From positions 1 through 20,909 of the forward strand of contig JAZDLO010000247.1 in the NCBI GenBank assembly GCA_043801935.1: DNA of 20,909 nucleotides, written 5' to 3'. Below are positions 14,018 through 20,909 of the stretch, piece by piece. The notes under the pieces were generated by a model that worked only from the letters and a program-made list of their open reading frames with translations, was not told the DNA's origin and searched no databases. This DNA is from JAZDLO01 sp043801935. Lineage in GTDB: Bacteria; Actinomycetota; Thermoleophilia; RBG-16-64-13. A program made the position numbers and the translations under genes. The first letter of the stretch is position 1; each line of letters begins with the position of its first letter.

Positions 14018-15697
14018 TTGCCGGCGTCTCGGATCAGACACCCAAGTTTCATAACCCGAGTTCGCAACCTTGAGCGGATGCGGGAGATATCCGCGGTCGC
14101 CGTGAGGCATGGGTTCGGATATTTCTTCGAGCGCCATCGTCTCCTCGGCCTGATCCCTCGCTGGCGTCGCCATAGCCCCGTCGCGCCGGCGAATCGCGGG
14201 GAGCACATCCGTGAGATGCTGGACGAGCTTGGTCCGACCTTCGTCAAGTTCGGACAACTGCTCAGCACTCGGCCGGACATCGTCCCTGCCGATATCGTCC
14301 AGGAGTTGGTCAAGCTCCAAGACCAGGTTTCGCCGATTCCGTTCGCGGTGGTCGAGGAGGTGCTGCAGCAAGACCTGGGGCTGACGCTGGCGCGAGCCTT
14401 CGAAAGTTTCGACGAAAGCCCCCTGGCGGCTGCTTCCATCGGGCAGGTGCACGGAGCGGTACTGCCTGGTGGGCAGAAAGTAGCGGTCAAAGTCCAACGT
14501 CCCGGTGCAGCCCGGCAGATTCACAAGGACATCGACCTCCTTTTCCAGTTCGCCGAGTTGCTCGAAGGACGGGTGGAGCTCGGTTTCTCGCCGGCGGCAG
14601 TGGTACAGGAGTTCGCCCGGTCGATCAACCGGGAGCTCGACTACATCCTGGAGGCACGCAACGCGGAGCGCTTCGGAAGGAACTTCAAGGACAGCGACAC
14701 GATCCGGATACCCGAGGTCTATTGGCGTTACTGCACCAATCGGGTCCTCACCATCGAGCGCATCGAGGGTCCCACTCTCAATAGCCCGGAAATCGCCGAC
14801 CTGCCTCTGCAGGAGAGAAAAGCGCTGGCCGAGACCATCGCCGGTTGCTGGTTCAAGCAGATACTGCACGACGGCTTCTTCCATGCCGATCCCCATCCGG
14901 CCAACATCGTGCACCTGGGCGAGGGCAAGCTCGGTCTCCTCGACTTCGGGATCGCCGGGTTCCTGCGTGCGGAGGACTTGGAGGAAGGGGTGCGGCTGTT
15001 CCTGCATGTGATGGGGTCCGATGTGCTCGGAATCAAGCGTTCGATGAAGAGGCTGGGGGTGCAGTGGAACCCCTCCGCTGACGAAGCGGTCACCCAATCC
15101 ATTGAAGAAGGGTTCAGCCGCTATTTCGGCATGTCGCTCGCGAGCATCGATGTGTCGTCGCTGCTCCACCAGGTGTTCGACATCGTCTATTCCCTCCGTC
15201 TCCGCCTTCCCAGCCGCTTCCTGTTACTCGACAAGGCCTTGCTCACCATGGAGGGCGTGGTGAGCCAGCTCTACCCCGACCTCAACTTTTTTGCCATGGC
15301 CCGCCAGTACACGGGGGAGCTGCAACGACGACGCCTCGACCCTCGGGCGGTATTCGACCGCTTCCAGCGTTACACGGCAGAATATGCAGGGGTCTTTCGC
15401 GACTACCCCATCCAATTGCACGACCTGCTCGAGGAGATGAAGGCGGGCGAGTTCGAGATCAAGTACAGACACACCGGTCTGGAGAACGTGATCCACCGGC
15501 TGGATATCATCACCAATCGTCTGGTGGTCGCGCTTGTGACCATCGCTCTGGGCGTGACCAGCACGGCTGTGGCGATACTGATCGAAGGCGGTCCTCACGT
15601 GGCCGGGCTGTCGGTCTGGGGACTTCCCGGCTTCGCCGGCTCGCTCTTCTTTGGAGCCTGGCTTATCTACGCCATCATCCGCTCGGGGCGGCTCTGA
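14018..15697 (+). CDS. ABC1/UbiB/AarF family atypical kinase (membrane)
   Basis: The 559-residue protein carries the UbiB/COQ8 signatures: KFGQ (77-80) in GPTFVKFGQLLSTRPDIVP, the Ala-rich loop AAASIGQVH (137-145), lysine K158 in VAVKVQRPG, ExD in NRELDYILEARNAERF (204-219), HADPHPAN (289-296) and DFG (309-311). Two C-terminal membrane helices (about 505-525 and 533-555) anchor it. In known members, ATPase activity supports isoprenoid quinone synthesis or transport. No quinone gene is nearby, so the role here is open. I chose TTG 14018 behind a GGGGGG stretch with 5-nt spacing; ATG 14078 is possible but would cut a conserved-looking basic N-terminus. Confidence 0.92.
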   Translation: MPASRIRHPSFITRVRNLERMREISAVAVRHGFGYFFERHRLLGLIPRWRRHSPVAPANRGEHIREMLDELGPTFVKFGQLLSTRPDIVPADIVQELVKLQDQVSPIPFAVVEEVLQQDLGLTLARAFESFDESPLAAASIGQVHGAVLPGGQKVAVKVQRPGAARQIHKDIDLLFQFAELLEGRVELGFSPAAVVQEFARSINRELDYILEARNAERFGRNFKDSDTIRIPEVYWRYCTNRVLTIERIEGPTLNSPEIADLPLQERKALAETIAGCWFKQILHDGFFHADPHPANIVHLGEGKLGLLDFGIAGFLRAEDLEEGVRLFLHVMGSDVLGIKRSMKRLGVQWNPSADEAVTQSIEEGFSRYFGMSLASIDVSSLLHQVFDIVYSLRLRLPSRFLLLDKALLTMEGVVSQLYPDLNFFAMARQYTGELQRRRLDPRAVFDRFQRYTAEYAGVFRDYPIQLHDLLEEMKAGEFEIKYRHTGLENVIHRLDIITNRLVVALVTIALGVTSTAVAILIEGGPHVAGLSVWGLPGFAGSLFFGAWLIYAIIRSGRL

Positions 15698-15745
15698 CCC
15701 CTCCGGGCGCCGAGATACTCGGTCCACGCCGTCCGCGCCGACCGC

Positions 15746-15751
15746 TATAGT
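15746..15751 (+). promoter_or_regulatory. Candidate -10 box for recJ-rel
   Basis: TATAGT matches TATAAT at 5 of 6 positions. The expected -35 position (15723-15728, TCCACG) is a poor match. Transcription would start near 15758, upstream of the proposed CTG start of recJ and next to a 7-codon ATG frame at 15761-15784. Confidence 0.35.
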
Positions 15752-15814
15752 GTTCCCTGTATGATGCCGCGGCTGCCGAGGTAGTGGCCGGGACTCGACA
15801 TAGATTGGAGACCG

Positions 15815-18361
15815 CTGGCTTCTCTGGAACCCACCTCGTGGCTCGTCGGCCCTTACTCCTGGCACGCAGCTGATAGGCTGGCTCGCGGGCTGGATCTGCC
15901 TCTCGTGGCTGCCATGGTCTTGGCGGGCCGCGGTTTCTCCGACCCGGAGGAGGCCCGCACCTTCCTCGCCTGTTCGGCGCCCATTCCCGACCCGTTCTTG
16001 TTCGGGCACATGGAGGGGGCGGTCTCGGTGATCTCCGAAGCAATAGACCGGGGCGGAAGGATCGTCGTCCACGGCGACTACGACGCGGACGGGGTGACCG
16101 CCACAGCGCTCATGGTACTGGCATTGCGAGGCTTGGGTCTGGAGGCTGAATGGTATCTGCCCAGCCGCTTCAACGAAGGTTATGGGTTGTCTCGGGCCGC
16201 TGTGGAGAGCATCGCGGCCGGGGGGCCGGCGCTGCTCATCACCGTCGACTGCGGGGTTAACTATCCTGAGGAGGTGGCGCTGGCGCAGGAGCTCGGGCTC
16301 GAGGTGGTGGTGGTCGACCATCACCAGCCGGGGCCTCAGCTTCCGGATTGCCACCTCATACACTCCGTTGTGGGCCGGTATCCTCACAACAAACTGTGCG
16401 GTGTCGGGCTGGCCCTCAAAGTCATCCATGCGGTCCACGTGCGCCGACGCGGGGCTTCTCGAGAAGCTCTTCCCGAGGCGTTGCACGAGTTCCTCGATCT
16501 TGTCGCCATCGGAACGATCGCCGATCTAGCCTCCCTGCGGGGCGAGAATCGTTACTACGTGAAGGAGGGGCTCAAGCTGATAGGTATCGGCTCGCGGCCA
16601 GGTCTCCGGGCATTGTCCGCCGTGGCGGGTTGTACGGGAACGGTGGACTCGGGCACTGTCGCCTTCAGATTGGCACCCCGGTTGAACGCCGCCGGGCGCC
16701 TGGCCGATGCGTCGCCCCCGCTTCGCCTGCTGCTGACAGACAGCGAGAGTGAGGCGGCCGAGATCGCCGGACGATTACACGAGATGAACGGAGCTCGCCA
16801 GGACGTGGAGAGGCAGATCCTGGAAGAAGCAGTGACCAGGGTGGAGGCGCTCGTCAAACTGCCCGCCATCATCGTGCTGGCCGGAGAGAGCTGGCATGAA
16901 GGGGTGGTGGGGATCGTAGCCTCCCGGTTGGTCGAGCGCTATCACCGCCCCGCCATCCTGTTGGGGATCCGGGATGGCGTGGCCAAGGGATCGGGCCGGA
17001 GCCTCGCCGCGTACGATCTCATGGGGGGTCTGAACGCCTGTGCCCAGCATTTGACCGTATACGGCGGACACACCCAGGCTGTAGGTCTGACCCTGGGGGC
17101 TGAACGGACCGAGGATTTCCGGCGCGCCATCGAGCAGCATGCGGGCGCGAATCTCAACGCCTCCGACCTCATGCCGGTCTATCGGGCTGACGCGGTGATG
17201 AGGGGTGAGGATGTTAACGCGGACACCGCCGTGGCCCTGGCCTCACTCGGTCCGTTCGGCAGTGGCAACCCCCGACCCCGCCTGCTGCTCGTGGGTGCCG
17301 GTATCCAACAGCCGGAAACGACCCGCACCGGGTCGCATCTGCGCTGTACCGTGGAACTCGATGGCGTGCGAGCGCGGGCGATCGGCTTCGGCATGGGGAA
17401 GGCGGCCGCGTCGCTGCGTGAAGACGGGAGCGGGCGCCTGCTCGGAGCGCAATTCCGAGTCGACGAGTGGCAGGGAAGCCTACGCCCTGAGTTCGTGTTG
17501 GAGCGCATAGGTGAGGGCGGCAACGAGGCCGGGCCCGCGTACGAATGCAGCGAGGATTGCAGGTACAGGGGGTCGCCTAGCCTGATAGCACAGCAAGATC
17601 ACGCCATCAGGCACCCGGCCGGAGACCATGAGCGCCGCGAAGGCGGCGGGCTTTCCAGGTCGTCCGTTCCGGCCGCTCGGGACCTTCGGGACCGGCCCGG
17701 ACGGTTGGGAGCGCTCGTCCAGGTCTTGGCCACGGGTGAGCCCGCGATCGTTCTCACCTGTTCCGTGCCGCACGTGTCGCTCGAGGCACAGGAACGGATC
17801 GAGTCAGAAGCTTCGCACCGGGCATCGGTGCAGTGCATAGGCCGAGGGTGTTGGCCGACGTGTGCAGAGCGCGTGACGTCGGGCGGGGTGATCCTCGTCG
17901 AATGGGATGTCGCGAAGCGTATCCCCGCTCTTTGCCGGGCAGGCTCCCACGTGATCGCCATCGATCCCCCTTACCGCACCGAACATGTCGCCTTTCTGCG
18001 CCGGTCTGCCGATGAAGGAGCGTATGTGCACCTGTACTACGGTGCTGAGGAGAGGCAGACCACCACTCGACTCCTCCGGTACCTGGTCCACCCACGCTTC
18101 GCCATGGTGTGTATGTATAGGGCCATGGACGAGAGTCTGGGGGCGGACGATATCTTCTCAAAGGCTGCCGAGATAGGCTGGCGCGAAGGGCGCGTGGTGC
18201 TCGCAGACGAGGAGCTGGCCCGGGCGCACGCCATCCTGACCGAACTGGGCATCGAGCGCGCTGTTGCCCGAGAGGATAGAATAGAGGCCCGGACGATAGC
18301 CGCCTACGCGGCAGCCGAGGCGGAATACGAGGAGTGTTCGAGGCTTTGTCAGACCCTCTAG
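15815..18361 (+). CDS. recJ: Single-stranded-DNA-specific exonuclease RecJ, with long C-terminal extension
   Basis: RecJ degrades single-stranded DNA 5' to 3' in recombination and mismatch or base-excision repair. Motifs (numbered from the CTG start): DYDADG (88-93), DCG (145-147), VVVDHHQPG with DHH at 168-170, the DHHA1 segment APRLNAAGRLADA, GGHTQAVGL, and an OB-like domain to about residue 565. About 280 further residues form an extension with PAARDLRDRPG, AIVLTCS, GGVILVEWD and HVIAIDPP, resembling extensions I recall in other Actinomycetota RecJ proteins. It contains cysteine clusters (CSEDC and CIGRGCWPTC). The first standard start is GTG 15905, yet family-conserved sequence (WLVGPYSWHAADRLARGLDL) is encoded before it. 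The frame opens only after TAG 15782-15784. CTG 15815 behind TTGGAG (15805-15810) is the best start. It overlaps the rel gene by 28 nt. Confidence 0.9.
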   Translation: MASLEPTSWLVGPYSWHAADRLARGLDLPLVAAMVLAGRGFSDPEEARTFLACSAPIPDPFLFGHMEGAVSVISEAIDRGGRIVVHGDYDADGVTATALMVLALRGLGLEAEWYLPSRFNEGYGLSRAAVESIAAGGPALLITVDCGVNYPEEVALAQELGLEVVVVDHHQPGPQLPDCHLIHSVVGRYPHNKLCGVGLALKVIHAVHVRRRGASREALPEALHEFLDLVAIGTIADLASLRGENRYYVKEGLKLIGIGSRPGLRALSAVAGCTGTVDSGTVAFRLAPRLNAAGRLADASPPLRLLLTDSESEAAEIAGRLHEMNGARQDVERQILEEAVTRVEALVKLPAIIVLAGESWHEGVVGIVASRLVERYHRPAILLGIRDGVAKGSGRSLAAYDLMGGLNACAQHLTVYGGHTQAVGLTLGAERTEDFRRAIEQHAGANLNASDLMPVYRADAVMRGEDVNADTAVALASLGPFGSGNPRPRLLLVGAGIQQPETTRTGSHLRCTVELDGVRARAIGFGMGKAAASLREDGSGRLLGAQFRVDEWQGSLRPEFVLERIGEGGNEAGPAYECSEDCRYRGSPSLIAQQDHAIRHPAGDHERREGGGLSRSSVPAARDLRDRPGRLGALVQVLATGEPAIVLTCSVPHVSLEAQERIESEASHRASVQCIGRGCWPTCAERVTSGGVILVEWDVAKRIPALCRAGSHVIAIDPPYRTEHVAFLRRSADEGAYVHLYYGAEERQTTTRLLRYLVHPRFAMVCMYRAMDESLGADDIFSKAAEIGWREGRVVLADEELARAHAILTELGIERAVAREDRIEARTIAAYAAAEAEYEECSRLCQTL

Positions 18362-20622
18362 ATACCACCCGGCCGGGTACTCGCCGCAAAGGGACCGCCG
18401 CCCTAGACCCCGCGGAGGCGCTGGACCGGCACCGCGCCTTACTGGACGATCTTCTTCACAAGATCGAGCGGTATAACCCGGCCTTCGACCGCGATCTGAT
18501 CACGCGCGCTTTCATGGTGGCGGCCTCGCAACATCAGAGCCAGCTGCGGGCCAGCGGCGAGGCCTATGTCAACCATCCGGTGGGTACGGCCGATATCTGC
18601 GCGGACCTCAGGCTCGATTCAGCCACCCTTGCCGCTGCTCTCCTTCATGATGTGGTGGAGGACACCGGGATGTCCATCACGACTGTGCGCGACCAGTTCG
18701 GCGACGAGGTGGCGCTCCTTGTCGACGGCGTCACGAAACTGTCTCAGATGTCCTTCCGCACGGTGGAAGAGGAGCAGGCGGAAAACATCCGCAAGATGAT
18801 AATCGCCATGGCCAAGGACATCCGGGTGATCCTCATCAAGCTGGCCGACAGGCTTCACAACATGCGGACTTTGCGGTATCTGGGCAAGGAGAAGCAGATC
18901 CAGAAGGCCAAGGAGACGCTTGAGGTCTATGCGCCCCTGGCCCATCGGCTAGGCATCGAGTCTGTCCGCTGGGAATTGGAGGATCTGTCCTTCGCCACCC
19001 TGCACCCCCGCAAGTATGCCGAGGTCCAGCGCATGGTCGCCCAGAGGCGGGCGGACCGCGAACGAGACATGGAAGAGGCCCGGACCATTCTTAACCGAGA
19101 ATTGGTGGCGGTCAACATCGAGGCGGAGATCTCCGGGCGGGCGAAGCATTTTTATTCCATATACGACAAGATGGTGCGCAAAGGCAAAGAGTTCAACGAG
19201 ATATTCGACCTGACGGCTTTGCGGGTCCTCGTGGACTCGGTCAAGGACTGCTACGCGGCGCTCGGCGTGATCCACTCTCTCTGGAAGCCTCTCCCGGGCC
19301 GGTTCAAGGATTACGTGGCCATGCCTAAATTCAATATGTACCAGTCGCTTCATACCACCGTCATCGGCCCGCAGGGTAAGGCTCTGGAGATACAGATCCG
19401 TACCTACGATATGCACGAGACCGCGCAGTACGGCATCGCCGCGCACTGGGTCTACAAGGAAAAGGGGGGCCGTGGGGGGCACAAGCAGAGCGGCCAACCA
19501 GAGAAGCTCCAGTGGCTCCGGCAGATCATGGACTGGCAGTCGGAAACGAAGGATGCGGGCGAGTTCATGGAGTCGCTGCGCGTCGACCTTTTCCACGACG
19601 AGGTCTATGTCTTCACACCCAAAGGTGAAGTGAAGAGTCTTCCTGCGGGGTCGACCCCGGTGGATTTCGCCTACGCTATTCACACCGACGTAGGGCATCG
19701 TTGCATCGGGGCGAAGGTCGAGGGCCGGATCGTTCCCTTGACGTATCGACTCCAATCCGGGGACATCGTGGAGATCCTGACCTCCAAGACCCCACAGGGT
19801 CCATCGCGAGACTGGCTGCAATTCGTCGAGAGCTCGGGGGCTCGGAACAAGATCCGTCAATGGTTCAAACGCGAGCGGCGGGAGGATGCGGAGCATCTCG
19901 GCCGTGAGGCGCTTCTGGATGCCTTCCGTAAACAGGCACTTCCGGCGCAGAAGCTCATAGGTTCCGACCTGCTGGCCGAGGTGATGAAGGAGACCAACTA
20001 CTCCAAGAAAGAGGACTTCTTCATAGCCGTCGGCTCGGGCAAGATCAGCCCGCAGCATGTGGTCACGCGGATCATTCATAGCCTCAATCGGGAGCGCGAC
20101 GGTGGTGAGGCGGCGCTCAAGGTCCAGGGGGTCGTCCCCAAGGATCAAAAGGGTGCTGCCCCGTCTTCCAGCCAGCTGGGGATCCATGTCGACGGCATTG
20201 AAGACGTGGCCGTGCGCATCCCCCAGTGTTGCCGCCCGGTTCCGGGCGATGACGTCGTGGGCTACATCTCTTTGGGCCGAGGCATCACCGTCCACCGTCG
20301 TGACTGTCCCAACGTGAAAGCGCTGGAGAAGAATCCCGAGCGGTTTACAGCCGTCCACTGGGATACGGAGTCCAGGACGCCGCTGCGAGTAGAGATCCAG
20401 GTAGAAGCCTACGATCGCAACCACCTGCTCGAGGACATCTCGCGGACTCTCAGCGAGAGCGGGGTGAGCATCATCGCCGCGCAGGTGTTCACAGCGCGCA
20501 ACAATATGGTGAAGGACCGCTTCGTGTTCGACGTGCCAGAGATCGACTACTTAGAGACGGTCCTACAGCGCATCCGGCGTATCGACACGGTGTATGACGC
20601 GTACCGGGTCACGCCCCATTGA
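18334..20622 (+). CDS. rel: Bifunctional (p)ppGpp synthetase/hydrolase (RelA/SpoT family)
   Basis: The 762-residue protein has all domains of long RSH enzymes. The HD hydrolase has H81 in VNHP and HDVVEDT (105-111), plus KLADRLHNMRTL (168-179). The synthetase has FYSIYDKM, EIFDLTALRVLV, GRFKDYVAMPKFNMYQSLHT (321-340) and EIQIRTYDMHETAQYG. The RFKD motif (322-325) is the RxKD type of bifunctional enzymes, unlike the ExDD of RelA-only enzymes. A TGS domain (DEVYVFTPKGEVKSLPAGS), a conserved-cysteine domain (PQCCRPVPGD, HRRDCPN) and a C-terminal ACT domain follow. It should make and degrade (p)ppGpp in response to amino-acid starvation on the ribosome. The start is GTG 18334 or TTG 18346; both lie inside the end of recJ, so coupling is likely. 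Confidence 0.96.
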   Translation: MFEALSDPLDTTRPGTRRKGTAALDPAEALDRHRALLDDLLHKIERYNPAFDRDLITRAFMVAASQHQSQLRASGEAYVNHPVGTADICADLRLDSATLAAALLHDVVEDTGMSITTVRDQFGDEVALLVDGVTKLSQMSFRTVEEEQAENIRKMIIAMAKDIRVILIKLADRLHNMRTLRYLGKEKQIQKAKETLEVYAPLAHRLGIESVRWELEDLSFATLHPRKYAEVQRMVAQRRADRERDMEEARTILNRELVAVNIEAEISGRAKHFYSIYDKMVRKGKEFNEIFDLTALRVLVDSVKDCYAALGVIHSLWKPLPGRFKDYVAMPKFNMYQSLHTTVIGPQGKALEIQIRTYDMHETAQYGIAAHWVYKEKGGRGGHKQSGQPEKLQWLRQIMDWQSETKDAGEFMESLRVDLFHDEVYVFTPKGEVKSLPAGSTPVDFAYAIHTDVGHRCIGAKVEGRIVPLTYRLQSGDIVEILTSKTPQGPSRDWLQFVESSGARNKIRQWFKRERREDAEHLGREALLDAFRKQALPAQKLIGSDLLAEVMKETNYSKKEDFFIAVGSGKISPQHVVTRIIHSLNRERDGGEAALKVQGVVPKDQKGAAPSSSQLGIHVDGIEDVAVRIPQCCRPVPGDDVVGYISLGRGITVHRRDCPNVKALEKNPERFTAVHWDTESRTPLRVEIQVEAYDRNHLLEDISRTLSESGVSIIAAQVFTARNNMVKDRFVFDVPEIDYLETVLQRIRRIDTVYDAYRVTPH

Positions 20623-20684
20623 CGCGAGGACGCGCTTCCTGGCTCGTATGCGCCCAAAGCTACCCATGGTCGACGCACTCGTCT

Positions 20685-20706
20685 GAGGCCCTGACCGTCC
20701 GGCCTC
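20685..20706. other. Hairpin in the gap after rel
   Basis: GAGGCC (20685-20690) and GGCCTC (20701-20706) are a perfect 6-bp inverted repeat with a 10-nt spacer. The repeat ends 3 nt before an extended -10 element. It lacks a U-tract. It may be a weak terminator for the recJ-rel transcript or an operator beside the next promoter. Confidence 0.4.
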
Positions 20707-20715
20707 TGGTAGAAT
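20707..20715 (+). promoter_or_regulatory. Extended -10 promoter candidate for the MBL-fold gene
   Basis: TGGTAGAAT is an extended -10 (TGn followed by TAGAAT, 5 of 6 to TATAAT). No good -35 hexamer is present, which extended -10 promoters can tolerate. Predicted transcription start is near 20722, about 64 nt before ATG 20786. Confidence 0.4.
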
Positions 20716-20785
20716 TGCAGGCCGTGGATCGACGCCGCAATGATCCTCCGCGATCACCGCGATGAGATAAAAGAGGGATCGGGTC

Positions 20786-20909
20786 ATGAAGATACTCTGC
20801 GCGCCCGTCGGGCCGCTGCAAGCGAACTGCTACCTGGTGTGGGACGACGAACGGCGGGCGTGCGCCGTCGATCCGGGCGGGGAGGCCGAGCGGCTCGCCC
20901 GTCTTGTGG
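20786..20909 (+). CDS. MBL-fold metallohydrolase, N-terminal fragment (cut by window end)
   Basis: Only 41 codons are visible. They start at ATG 20786 behind GAGGG (20773-20777). The sequence MKILCAPVGPLQANCYLV followed by the AVDPGGEAERL turn matches the first strands of glyoxalase II/YcbL-type metallo-beta-lactamase-fold hydrolases, where Asn-Cys-Tyr and Asp-Pro-Gly-Gly are strongly conserved. The metal-binding HxHxDH motif lies beyond the window. A gene of this kind often follows relA/spoT in Gram-positive genomes, sometimes with dtd between them; dtd is absent here. Substrate cannot be inferred. Confidence 0.85.
   Translation, partial: MKILCAPVGPLQANCYLVWDDERRACAVDPGGEAERLARLV

Noticed and set aside
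13970..15169. 399-codon open frame on the minus strand within the ubiB-like gene
   Set aside because: Antisense shadow of a gene with complete kinase motifs; no motif of its own.
3425..15440. Many copies of CTCGAG scattered through the window
   Set aside because: Most fall in reading frames as Leu-Glu or Ser-Arg codons in GC-rich DNA, with irregular spacing. They do not form a repeat array.
15224..16486. 420-codon open frame on the minus strand across the ubiB-recJ junction
   Set aside because: It spans the 3' end of ubiB and the 5' half of recJ in antisense. It has no family motif or ribosome binding site and is explained by codon bias in the real genes.
17509..17700. Suspected frameshift in the low-complexity start of the RecJ extension
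   Set aside because: Both sides stay in one frame with consistent codon bias, and the segment ends in a PAARDLRDRPG motif that I recall from other RecJ extensions. An insertion or deletion is not needed.
18949..20424. 491-codon open frame on the minus strand within rel
   Set aside because: It lies antisense to a complete RelA/SpoT gene with all motifs. Its translation is rich in His, Arg, Leu and Val with no recognisable domain, as expected from a GC-rich shadow frame.
1..20909. tRNA, rRNA, CRISPR, insertion sequence, phage or toxin-antitoxin content
   Set aside because: Reading both strands gave no cloverleaf, regular spaced repeats, transposase, integrase or paired small toxin and antitoxin genes.

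Overview
The window is GC-rich DNA from a bacterium, with all genes on the + strand, tightly packed and often overlapping by 1 to 28 nt. Many starts are non-ATG (GTG, TTG, one probable CTG), most of them behind clear AGGAGG-type ribosome binding sites. The gene order (yebC-ruvCAB-queA-tgt-yajC-secDF, then recJ and a bifunctional rel), the zinc-ribbon L32 and the rubredoxin suggest a high-GC Gram-positive lineage, probably anaerobic, such as a Coriobacteriia- or Thermoleophilia-like Actinomycetota or a deep Firmicute. This placement is inferred from gene order and content, not from a search.

Region 1 (1-3350): the C-terminal part of a YceD/DUF177 protein, rpmF (zinc-binding L32), an unrecognised 81-residue protein, an EF-G paralogue of the EF-G2 type with altered G motifs, and a 54-residue rubredoxin starting 1 nt after the EF-G stop. 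Region 2 (3351-4523): a MurR/RpiR-type regulator with no sugar genes nearby. Its promoter region carries a 28-bp imperfect palindrome centred on a TATAAT box.

Region 3 (4524-13494): one long operon-like run. yebC comes first, then the Holliday junction genes ruvC-ruvA-ruvB, then three queuosine genes (queH, queA, tgt), then yajC-secD-secF for the Sec accessory complex. A consensus-like promoter (TTGACA-N17-TATGCT) lies just before secD, so secDF can probably be transcribed on its own. Region 4 (13507-15697): a short phasin-like coiled-coil protein and an ABC1/UbiB-family atypical kinase, separated by a strong hairpin.

Region 5 (15698-20909): recJ with a long C-terminal extension and a start that appears to be CTG, overlapping a full bifunctional RelA/SpoT gene, then the first 41 codons of a metallo-beta-lactamase-fold hydrolase cut by the window end. 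The window is mostly housekeeping: translation, recombination and repair, tRNA modification, protein export and stringent response. I see no tRNA, rRNA, CRISPR array, insertion sequence or prophage gene, and no gene-free stretch longer than about 185 nt. The points most worth a second look are the recJ start, the rpiR operator-like palindrome, the EF-G2 GTPase changes and the EF-G2-rubredoxin coupling. I did not find a convincing undescribed multi-gene system.
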